From positions 1 through 34,468 of the forward strand of contig WLST01000011.1 of assembly GCA_009711295.1 (NCBI GenBank): a DNA stretch of 34,468 nucleotides, in the 5' to 3' direction. The notes under the pieces were generated by a model that was not told the origin of the DNA, ran no database searches, and was given only the letters and a program-made list of their open reading frames with translations. How positions within the stretch are numbered: position 1 is the stretch's first letter; every line of letters begins with the position of its first letter. This DNA is from Actinomycetota bacterium. GTDB taxonomy: Bacteria; Actinomycetota; Acidimicrobiia; Acidimicrobiales; Ilumatobacteraceae. The translations under genes were made by a program, and so were the position numbers. Positions 8,042-13,852 of the stretch are shown piece after piece.

Positions 8042-8556
8042 TGTCGAGTACTCCACGCCTCGACCCCGTCGACCCAACAGCGCGTTCGGTATTTGGCTCT
8101 ATTCTCGGGCACCAACCGCAACTCGCCAAAGCGTTCTCCACTTTGTATGCCGAATTTTGGCAACGAGGTGCACTCGACCACATCACTAAAGAAACCACAC
8201 GTTTACGCAATGCCCGCATTACCGATTGTGGCTATTGACGCAATGTTCGCTTCACGGTCGTGAAGCAAGAAAACATGGTGGAAGATGACGTTCAGAAGGT
8301 TGACGACGACTACAACGAAACCGACCTTCCACAACGCTCAAAACTTGCCTTAGCTTTCGCCGATGCATTTCTTGGTGCACAAGGTGCTCCGAGTATTGAT
8401 GTGCAAGATGAGATGAAAAAAGAGTTCACGACAGAACAAATTGCTGAAATGGGTATTGGCTTGGCGCTCTTTCATGGCTTTAGCAAGTTGCTCATTGTGA
8501 CGGGCTGCGAGCCAGAAGAAATGGAACGCACCGTGTTGAGTGCGCCAGGCGCATAG
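8041..8556 (+). CDS. AhpD-like selenoprotein: in-frame TGA at 8236-8238 read as selenocysteine
   Basis: A single reading frame of 172 codons is interrupted only by TGA at codon 66. Upstream it reads TRLRNARITDCGY and downstream RNVRFTVVKQENMVEDD, giving C63-G-Y-U66-R-N. The stop falls exactly where AhpD-like and carboxymuconolactone-decarboxylase-like proteins carry the second cysteine of the redox CxxC. Ten bases after the TGA is a perfect 7-bp hairpin with a GGTC loop, as expected of a bacterial SECIS element. AhpD-like proteins with CxxU are a known selenoprotein family. The predicted 171-residue product would be a thiol/selenol oxidoreductase or peroxidase. It is translationally coupled to the Cys-less paralogue. 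The alternative, a nonsense mutation making a pseudogene, is less likely because frame and family similarity continue to the end. selA, selB, selC and selD are not in the window. Confidence 0.85.
8239..8266 (+). promoter_or_regulatory. Bacterial SECIS-like hairpin downstream of the UGA codon
   Basis: GCTTCAC (8249-8255), loop GGTC (8256-8259), GTGAAGC (8260-8266): a perfect 7-bp stem inside the coding sequence. The loop begins 17 bases after the TGA. SelB-recognised bacterial SECIS hairpins have a guanine in a small apical loop roughly 16-37 bases after UGA, and the E. coli fdhF loop also contains GGUC. The spacing and loop therefore fit well. Confidence 0.8.
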
Positions 8557-8560
8557 AGTT

Positions 8561-9154
8561 TTACCAGCCGTTGTAGTGAACAACCTCAGACACATCTTTG
8601 CGCGACACAGGACCTTCGGGGCCGTCGGGGTAGCCAAGAGGAATCGTGGTGCCGATGTACATTTCATCGGGAATATTCAAGATGGTGCGAATTTGTGCTT
8701 CCACCATTCCGTGCAACGTGGTGAAGGCTGCGCCCAAACCCAGTGCGCGTGCAGCAACAATAAGGTTTTGGCTTGCGGCGTATACGGCTGAATACATGAA
8801 CGGTTCACGTGGGTTGTCGGCAGGGTAAATGTTGCGACCACAAACAAAAATGATGCATGGGAAATTTCCCATGTTGGCGCCAAGATTCTGCGCGCCTTTT
8901 AATGTGCGTCGATCGGTATCGTTGCCGGGGTCGGGAAACTTAGAAACTCGTTCGGCAAATGGCAAAAAGAGTGCGCCGAGTTGCTTGCGAACTTCGGGGT
9001 CGGTGACCACAATGAAATCCCAGCCCTGTGTATTGTTTGGGCTGCTGGCGCGGGTGGCGGCCCACAACACCTTTTCTATGAGTTCACTCGGCACGGGGTC
9101 GGGCTTGAAAAAGCGCATTGCACGAGCGGTGTTCATTGCATCGAAGACGTCCAT
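8561..9154 (-). CDS. Nitroreductase-family FMN oxidoreductase
   Basis: 197 residues. The start at 9154 (MDVFDAMNTARAMRFFKPDPVP) is chosen because the nitroreductase fold begins there; upstream residues in the frame are not family-like and overlap the divergent gene. Features are the FMN-phosphate contact RAMRFF, the WAATRASSPNNTQGWDFIVV segment, and the C-terminal GLGAAFTTLHGM and PLGYPDGPEGPVSRKDVSEVV, where the late basic residues usually contact FMN. Such proteins transfer two electrons from NAD(P)H to nitro, quinone or enone substrates; the substrate here is unknown. It is convergent with the selenoprotein gene (four bases apart) and divergent from the NMN adenylyltransferase-like gene (30 bases). 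Confidence 0.9.
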   Translation of the reverse strand: MDVFDAMNTARAMRFFKPDPVPSELIEKVLWAATRASSPNNTQGWDFIVVTDPEVRKQLGALFLPFAERVSKFPDPGNDTDRRTLKGAQNLGANMGNFPCIIFVCGRNIYPADNPREPFMYSAVYAASQNLIVAARALGLGAAFTTLHGMVEAQIRTILNIPDEMYIGTTIPLGYPDGPEGPVSRKDVSEVVHYNGW

Positions 9155-9184
9155 GTGCTCTATCGTTTCAAGTGGAGCACACCT

Positions 9185-9694
9185 ATGACGTATCGGACCG
9201 ACCAACCCCGCGAACATTTCTCCACTGGGCTCATTGTGGGTCGTTTTCACCCTCCGCATTTAGGGCATTCATGGTTCATTAATGCCGCTGCAGATCAGTG
9301 CGATGCGTTGGTGGTTTTCGTCAACACTCGTGCAGGTGAACTGGTACCTGGCTCTTTACGCGCAGGCTGGCTTGCCGAATTGCACGCGAATGTCACCGTG
9401 GTAGAAGTTGCTCACGAACTCGATACCAACTGGAACGACAATGAACTGTGGGCGAAATGGATTGCGTTGTTCCGTAGCAAGTGGCCCCACAACACCGGCC
9501 CTCACGCAGTGTTTTCATCTGACTCATATGTTGCAGAGCTTGCTCGTCGCCTAGAAGCTCAAGCAGTAGTGGTTGATGAAGATCGCATCAATGTTCCTAT
9601 TAGTGCGACCCAAATACGCGAAACACCCCAGCAGTATCTCCACTTCCTTGCGCCGCAAGTGCGCGAGTGGGTAGAGAAAAACTTGCTGGGGTGA
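9185..9694 (+). CDS. Nicotinamide-nucleotide adenylyltransferase-like nucleotidyltransferase (NadM/NadR type)
   Basis: 169 residues. The nucleotidyltransferase motif GRFHPPHLGH (about residues 20-29) and the C-terminal ISATQIRETP motif (ISxTxxR) are both present, defining a cytidylyltransferase-like fold that joins NMN with ATP to make NAD. The architecture is closest to the NadM/NadR branch rather than the NadD branch, because of the FHPPHLGH and ISATQIR spelling and short length; there is no attached kinase domain. ATG 9185 is the last start before the conserved core. It is convergent with the peroxiredoxin gene, 11 bases away. Confidence 0.85.
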   Translation: MTYRTDQPREHFSTGLIVGRFHPPHLGHSWFINAAADQCDALVVFVNTRAGELVPGSLRAGWLAELHANVTVVEVAHELDTNWNDNELWAKWIALFRSKWPHNTGPHAVFSSDSYVAELARRLEAQAVVVDEDRINVPISATQIRETPQQYLHFLAPQVREWVEKNLLG

Positions 9695-9705
9695 GTTGCT
9701 GAAAA

Positions 9706-10341
9706 TTACTTCTTAGGTTGTGGCAAAACGCGCAAGTAAGGCTTGACGGTTGTCCAACCTTGTGGGAAAAGCGTCTTTGCCTCATCGTCAGACACAGCTG
9801 CACCGATGATGACGTCGCCGCCATCTTTCCAGTTGGCAGGTGTGGCCACTTTGAACTGTGCTGTCAATTGCAATGAATCGATGACGCGAAGCACTTCATC
9901 GAAGTTGCGACCGGTTGATGCTGGGTAAGTGATTGTGAGCTTCACCTTTTTGTCCGGTCCAATAACGAATACTGAACGCACGGTCATGGTGTCGCTTGCA
10001 TTGGGGTGAATCATGTCGTAGAGGTCGCTGACCTTGCGGTCTGGGTCACCGATCATGGGGAAGTTCACTGGTGTTCCTTGTGTTTCGCCAATGTCGCCTT
10101 CCCACTTCAAGTGCGACTCAACATTGTCGACCGACAAACCAATTACTTTCACATTGCGCTTGTCGAACTCAGGTTTGATTTTTGCTACGTAGCCAAGCTC
10201 TGTAGTGCACACTGGTGTGAAGTCTTTTGGGTGACTAAAAAGTACGCCCCACGAAGTGCCAAGCCATTCATGAAAGTTGATGGTGCCTTGTGTGGTTTCT
10301 GCGGTGAAGTCGGGGGCGGTATCGCCGAGTCGAAGTGCCAT
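9706..10341 (-). CDS. Peroxiredoxin, Prx6/1-Cys type
   Basis: 211 residues of the AhpC-TSA/1-Cys Prx family, which reduces peroxides using a single peroxidatic cysteine. The active-site motif PKDFTPVCTTELG places Cys45 with Pro38 and Thr42 in the conserved PxxxTxxC pattern. The long C-terminal domain (DEVLRVIDSLQLT to the end, about 60 residues) is the Prx6-type extension; no second conserved cysteine is seen. A strong ribosome site, AAGGAG, lies 7 bases before the ATG. A palindrome at 10396-10422 shares core and spacing with the metY operator, which suggests co-regulation with sulfur assimilation. The CstR-like regulator lies immediately upstream on the same strand. Confidence 0.95.
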   Translation of the reverse strand: MALRLGDTAPDFTAETTQGTINFHEWLGTSWGVLFSHPKDFTPVCTTELGYVAKIKPEFDKRNVKVIGLSVDNVESHLKWEGDIGETQGTPVNFPMIGDPDRKVSDLYDMIHPNASDTMTVRSVFVIGPDKKVKLTITYPASTGRNFDEVLRVIDSLQLTAQFKVATPANWKDGGDVIIGAAVSDDEAKTLFPQGWTTVKPYLRVLPQPKK

Positions 10342-10395
10342 GGTGTTCTCCTTTGAAGGTGACTGTTTCAGGGTCCACGATAACGCCAGATTCCA

Positions 10396-10422
10396 TAATC
10401 CCGACCAACTCGGTCGGGATTA
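10396..10422. promoter_or_regulatory. Palindromic operator upstream of peroxiredoxin, matching the metY operator
   Basis: TAATCCCGACC (10396-10406) and GGTCGGGATTA (10412-10422) are a perfect 11-bp inverted repeat. The core CCCGAC-N7-GTCGGG has the same length and spacing as the metY site at 702-720. It lies 55-81 bases upstream of the peroxiredoxin ATG, where its minus-strand half TTGGTC could serve as a -35, so binding would probably repress. Confidence 0.7.
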
Positions 10423-10430
10423 GTACATAC

Positions 10431-10700
10431 CTAAGCCAATTTCACAAACATTTTTTGTACGTCTTCGATGGAGTAGCCCTCTTTTTTTGACTGCTCTGGG
10501 TTCGATACACACCACGTGAGACCAGCTGCCACCAAGTGAAAACCTACCTGTTCCAAGGCTTTGTGGGCGGCGGAGATTTGAGTAACCACGTCGCGGCAAT
10601 CGCGTTCTTCGCTCAGCATTTGTTGAATACCACGAATTTGGCCTTCGACGCGGCGCAGTCGTTTTTGCAGATCATCGGTGGTTTCGGCGGGTATTTGCAT
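10431..10700 (-). CDS. CsoR-family repressor, CstR-like (probable persulfide sensor)
   Basis: 89 residues, DUF156/CsoR fold: DLQKRLRRVEGQIRGIQQML is the conserved N-terminal DNA-contact helix. Copper-sensing CsoR uses Cys-His-Cys, with the histidine four residues before the second cysteine. Here the two cysteines, Cys35 and Cys64, are present with the family spacing of 29, but the histidine position is Gly60. Loss of that histidine with retention of both cysteines is the pattern of CstR, which senses persulfides and reactive sulfur by forming inter-subunit sulfur bridges. The gene has a perfect operator 11 bases upstream, so it is autoregulated. Next on the strand is the peroxiredoxin gene. 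Calling it a sulfur rather than metal sensor is inference from these residues. Confidence 0.88.
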   Translation of the reverse strand: MQIPAETTDDLQKRLRRVEGQIRGIQQMLSEERDCRDVVTQISAAHKALEQVGFHLVAAGLTWCVSNPEQSKKEGYSIEDVQKMFVKLA

Positions 10701-10706
10701 GCGCTC

Positions 10707-10712
10707 ACTGTA
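10707..10712 (-). promoter_or_regulatory. -10 hexamer TACAGT of the csoR/cstR-like gene
   Basis: On the minus strand TACAGT is followed by GAGCGC and the ATG at 10700, the TANNNT-N6-start arrangement. Its upstream edge overlaps the operator, as expected for autorepression. Confidence 0.5.
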
Positions 10713-10728
10713 TACCCCTAGGGGTATA
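10711..10728. promoter_or_regulatory. CsoR/CstR-type operator TATACCCCTAGGGGTATA
   Basis: A perfect 18-bp palindrome with the ACCCC/GGGGT tracts typical of CsoR-family operators. It lies between the deacetylase stop and the repressor start and overlaps the repressor's -10 element, so it should mediate autoregulation. Confidence 0.85.
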
Positions 10729-10741
10729 GTTGCAAGCAGGG

Positions 10742-11458
10742 TTATTGGGGCAAAGTCGTCGTGGTTGTTGGAGTGGCCGCAGGGGCTGGGTCGAGGTAGT
10801 CGCGTAATGAGGCGGGGCGCAACCCAAGTCGCTTGAGCTCCGCGAGCACAAGTTTCAGACTTGATTCCAAACTGTTGAGGTAGTGCAACAAAATAATGTC
10901 GCCGCGTTGCATTGGGTTCCCACCCGACCTGATGATTTTTCCTTGGTCGGCTTCAACATTCCACAGCACAATTTTCTTGATACCGCACTTCTTCGCAGCG
11001 ATGACGGTATTGCTGTTGTGAGAACCGCCTGGAGGTCTGAAGAAGATAGGAAGCTTTTTGTAGTTTCCACGCACATGTTCATTGGCTCTGCAAATTTCAC
11101 TTGTCTGTTCTTTCAGTGACAGCGAACTCATGAGTCGATGAGTTTCTGAATGATTCTCAAACGAAGTGCCTGGACGACGGATGAGGTGAAGAGCCTTCCA
11201 ATGTGTTTTTAAGGCTTCCGACAGGACAAAGTTTGTAATAGGAATTTTCTTTGAGAGAAGAAGATTTACTAGACCATCTGTGATGACCGAGCCGTCGTCA
11301 ATGGTGATGAATACCACCGGGTCTTTTGTTTTGACGCGGTCAACAATAAAAGAATCGTTTGCCGATTGAGCCTGAACGGGTGAAATGTTGATGATTGATG
11401 GGAGGGCGAAGAGGCCGGCGCTGAGCGCAAGAACAGCTGAGAAAGAACGGCGAGCCAC
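10742..11458 (-). CDS. Secreted polysaccharide deacetylase (NodB fold)
   Basis: 238 residues. An N-terminal Sec signal peptide (RR n-region, hydrophobic 8-25, cleavage likely after Ala30 in PVQA) is followed by a NodB deacetylase domain: catalytic ITIDDGS (Asp54, Asp55), metal-ligand ENHSETH (His103, His107), RPPGGSHN (motif 3) and ILLHYLN (motif 5, catalytic His). It should remove acetyl groups from cell-wall or exopolysaccharide sugars outside the membrane. The C-terminus is a short Pro/Thr-rich tail. The GTG start at 11458 is supported by TATATT 6 bases before it. The next gene on the strand has its own operator, so they are probably transcribed separately. Confidence 0.92.
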   Translation of the reverse strand: MARRSFSAVLALSAGLFALPSIINISPVQAQSANDSFIVDRVKTKDPVVFITIDDGSVITDGLVNLLLSKKIPITNFVLSEALKTHWKALHLIRRPGTSFENHSETHRLMSSLSLKEQTSEICRANEHVRGNYKKLPIFFRPPGGSHNSNTVIAAKKCGIKKIVLWNVEADQGKIIRSGGNPMQRGDIILLHYLNSLESSLKLVLAELKRLGLRPASLRDYLDPAPAATPTTTTTLPQ

Positions 11459-11464
11459 TTCGGA

Positions 11465-11470
11465 AATATA
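11465..11470 (-). promoter_or_regulatory. -10 hexamer TATATT of the deacetylase gene
   Basis: On the minus strand TATATT is followed by TCCGAA and the GTG at 11458; no Shine-Dalgarno site is present. This fits a leaderless transcript. Confidence 0.5.
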
Positions 11471-11527
11471 CAGCCGATGGTGAGCAAAGCCCTATGAAAT
11501 AGGCAAAGCAGAGGTTCTCTTCACAAA

Positions 11528-11564
11528 ACTGGAATGAGGGGGTACTTTCCTAAGAAATTCCAGT
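11528..11564. repeat. Inverted repeat upstream of the sigma-factor gene
   Basis: ACTGGAAT (11528-11535) and ATTCCAGT (11557-11564) are an 8-bp perfect inverted repeat with a 21-base spacer, ending 17 bases before the ATG at 11582. It could be a split operator or a hairpin in the leader; nothing else supports either. Confidence 0.35.
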
Positions 11565-11581
11565 GCCATGGGGGTGTGCAT

Positions 11582-12304
11582 ATGGATCTTCAGGAACTGC
11601 AGTTGGTCAAACCCGCTAGCCATCGAGCGGTGGTCGTTGCTGCATTGCGACAACACGGTTCATTAGGACTGCAGATGTTGTACACCGACTGTGAGTATCA
11701 CGTGAGAAATGTGGTGTTGCGTCGAATGGGTGTGCAGGCCGCAAGTGACGATGTGGTGCACGAGACCTTCTTGCGTGCAAGTGAACATATTGATCAGTTG
11801 CTCGATAGCCAAAAGATTGAGTCGTGGCTGTGTGCTATTGCAAAGAATGAGTCGTACAGGTATCTGCGGCAGTGCCAGAGGATGTCTGTGGGCATTGCTG
11901 ATTTTGATGCATCAGATGCAGAAGAATTGAACGCAACAGGGGAGTGGCACGACCTTGTGGAGCGTGCAAGCAAAGGTCTTGGTGCTCGCGACCAGCGTTT
12001 CTTAGAAATGCTTGTTGGTGAAGATTTGGGCTGGCATGAAATTGCGGAGCAACTCCATATTTCACTCATCAATGTCTACAAATTCCACCATCGTGTAGAA
12101 GAGCGATTAGCGCAGTCGTGTGTGGCTTTGGAACTGGCGACATTGCATCGGTTCCAATGTGAAGAGCTCTGTGAACTTCTCCGCGAATGGACCGGAGAGT
12201 ATTCACCGCTATGGCGCAAACGTATTGTGCATCATGCGCAACAGTGCGCTGCTTGTAGTGGGGCAATAAAAAAGACCCCAGCCTTTCGACTGGGGTCTTT
12301 TTAA
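11582..12304 (+). CDS. ECF-like RNA polymerase sigma-70 factor with a C-terminal zinc-finger-like tail
   Basis: 240 residues. Region 2 is recognisable around ASDDVVHETFLRASEHIDQ and SWLCAIAKNESYRYLRQ (core binding and -10 reading). Region 4 is ARDQRFLEMLVGEDLGWHEIAEQLHIS followed by a recognition helix (VYKFHHRVEERL). After region 4 comes an extra segment of about 70 residues with CEELCELLREWTGE and HHAQQCAAC, which resembles the HxxxCxxC zinc-binding motif of anti-sigma zf-HC2 domains, as if an anti-sigma module were fused. Start ATG 11582 is chosen for the GGGGGTG ribosome site upstream; ATG 11534 is a weaker alternative. The last codons and the stop lie inside the transcription terminator. 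Target promoters are unknown. Confidence 0.82.
   Translation: MDLQELQLVKPASHRAVVVAALRQHGSLGLQMLYTDCEYHVRNVVLRRMGVQAASDDVVHETFLRASEHIDQLLDSQKIESWLCAIAKNESYRYLRQCQRMSVGIADFDASDAEELNATGEWHDLVERASKGLGARDQRFLEMLVGEDLGWHEIAEQLHISLINVYKFHHRVEERLAQSCVALELATLHRFQCEELCELLREWTGEYSPLWRKRIVHHAQQCAACSGAIKKTPAFRLGSF
12270..12301. terminator. Bidirectional terminator overlapping the end of the sigma-factor gene
   Basis: AAAAGACCCCAG (12270-12281) pairs with CTGGGGTCTTTT (12290-12301) across an 8-base loop, with A and T runs on both sides. It can stop both the sigma-factor transcript and the convergent livF transcript. The sigma-factor stop TAA lies in its T run. Confidence 0.93.
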
Positions 12305-12311
12305 AGTATTT

Positions 12312-13037
12312 CTAGTGAGCTTCGCCACCGAGGTAGCTAGCTTCGAGCAACGACTGGTTATCGCGCAATTGCTGGGCAGAACCTTCCATGGTGAGTTCAC
12401 CATGGGCAAGTACGTAGCCACGGTCGGCAACCGACAATGCCAAGCCAACGTGCTGTTCCACCATGAGTACGCCTGCGCCTGTGTCGTCGGCAATGCGACG
12501 AACGATGGGCAACATGCGCTCAACGATGATGGGAGCAAGACCAAGGCTCATTTCGTCGACCAAAAGCATCTTTGGTTCTGAAGCAAGTCCACGGGCCATT
12601 GCCAACATCTGCTGCTCGCCACCCGACAACAACCCAGCGCGACGGCTGAGGAGTGGTCGTAGTGCTGGGAACATGTCGAGTGCGTTCTCTTGAGCCTTGC
12701 TTCGGGTCTCACGGTTACCCGTGAGGCCGAGGCGTAGGTTTTCCTGCACGGTGAGGTCGAAGAACAGTGACCGGTCTTCAGCTACGTGTGCAAGCCCGCG
12801 GCGGGAAATTTTCTCGGGGCGCTCACCAATGGTGGTGCTTCCGAGAAGTTGAATGTCGCCTGCAATAGGACGCAAGATGCCCGAGATGGTGAGCAGGGTG
12901 GTGGTTTTTCCTGCGCCGTTTGGCCCAAGTAGTGCTACCACTTCGCCTGGGTTCACGTGAATGCTGAGACTACGTACAACGGGGATGCCGCCGTAGCCAG
13001 CGTTCAAGTTCGTGATTTTGAGTAGTGATTCGCTCAT
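12312..13037 (-). CDS. livF: Branched-chain amino acid-type ABC transporter ATP-binding protein LivF
   Basis: 241 residues. Walker A GPNGAGKT (38-45), signature [15 protein letters not shown], and Walker [13 protein letters not shown]: the MSLGLAP wording after Walker B is characteristic of LivF. It energises uptake of branched-chain amino acids or other small carboxylates and amides through the neighbouring permease. It is the last gene of the importer operon, five bases after livG, and it ends at the shared bidirectional terminator. A Shine-Dalgarno-like AAGGG lies before the ATG. Confidence 0.94.
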   Translation of the reverse strand: MSESLLKITNLNAGYGGIPVVRSLSIHVNPGEVVALLGPNGAGKTTTLLTISGILRPIAGDIQLLGSTTIGERPEKISRRGLAHVAEDRSLFFDLTVQENLRLGLTGNRETRSKAQENALDMFPALRPLLSRRAGLLSGGEQQMLAMARGLASEPKMLLVDEMSLGLAPIIVERMLPIVRRIADDTGAGVLMVEQHVGLALSVADRGYVLAHGELTMEGSAQQLRDNQSLLEASYLGGEAH

Positions 13038-13042
13038 GTTGT

Positions 13043-13852
13043 TTACCCTTCTCCACTAAGTGAGCGTGCTGCTGCAGCGCCACCTTCTGCTTGCATTTCA
13101 CCTGCGGTCTCACCAAGGTAAGCACGCTTTACTTCTGGGTTTTTACGCACTTCTTCGGGCGTTCCTTCAGCAATAATTTTGCCGAAGTCGAGCACATAAA
13201 TGTAGTCGCACACACTGAGCACCAAGCCCATGTCGTGGTCGATGAGGAAGATGCTGATGTCTTGCTTCAAAATTTCACGTAAGTGTTTTCCAAGCTGTTG
13301 ACTTTCCACCGTGTCGAGACCAGCAGCAGGCTCATCGAGCAACAACATGCTGGGCTTGGCGGCAAGTGCGCGAGCCACGCTGACCAACTTGCGTTGACCA
13401 TGCGACAAGTCGAGTGTGAGCTTGTCGCGGTGCTCGCCTAGGCCCAACAAGTTGAGTGCCCATTCGGCTTGCTCTTCAATACCAAGTACACGATTTGGCT
13501 TCACGATGTCGGCAAGAAATGACCACCATTTGGTCTCTTCCGCCATCACAATGAGGTTGTCCCACACCGTCAGGTCTTCGAACAATTCGAGCGACTGGAA
13601 GGTACGTACTAAACCAGACTTTGCCCGCTCATCAGGTGCAACGCCAGCAAGGTCTTTGCCATTGAACTCTGCGCGACCCGACGACACGTTGGTGAAGCCA
13701 GTAATGGCGTCGATAAATGTGGTCTTGCCTGCGCCGTTCGGACCAATGAGCCCGGTGAGCTTGCCTTTTTCGGCTTTGATATTGACATTGGAGTTTGCAT
13801 GCAACCCGCCGTAGGAAACGGTGAGTTCGTTTGTTTCGAGTAGTGCACTCAT
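13043..13852 (-). CDS. livG: Branched-chain amino acid-type ABC transporter ATP-binding protein LivG
   Basis: 269 residues. Walker A GPNGAGKT (37-44), the LivG-type signature [15 protein letters not shown], and Walker [12 protein letters not shown]. LivG usually has the long insert around [19 protein letters not shown] that is seen here. It overlaps the end of the fused permease gene by four bases (ATGA), and a near-perfect ribosome site AGGAGGTG lies just before its ATG, inside that gene, so it is efficiently re-initiated. A short low-complexity tail ([14 protein letters not shown]) follows the fold. Confidence 0.94.
   Translation of the reverse strand: MSALLETNELTVSYGGLHANSNVNIKAEKGKLTGLIGPNGAGKTTFIDAITGFTNVSSGRAEFNGKDLAGVAPDERAKSGLVRTFQSLELFEDLTVWDNLIVMAEETKWWSFLADIVKPNRVLGIEEQAEWALNLLGLGEHRDKLTLDLSHGQRKLVSVARALAAKPSMLLLDEPAAGLDTVESQQLGKHLREILKQDISIFLIDHDMGLVLSVCDYIYVLDFGKIIAEGTPEEVRKNPEVKRAYLGETAGEMQAEGGAAAARSLSGEG

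Noticed and set aside
8041-8556. Two separate small genes (8041-8238 and 8260-8556), or a pseudogene split by a nonsense mutation
   Set aside because: Both parts lie in the same frame, the family similarity is continuous across the TGA, the TGA replaces the redox cysteine exactly, and a SECIS-like hairpin follows. A selenoprotein explains all four facts.
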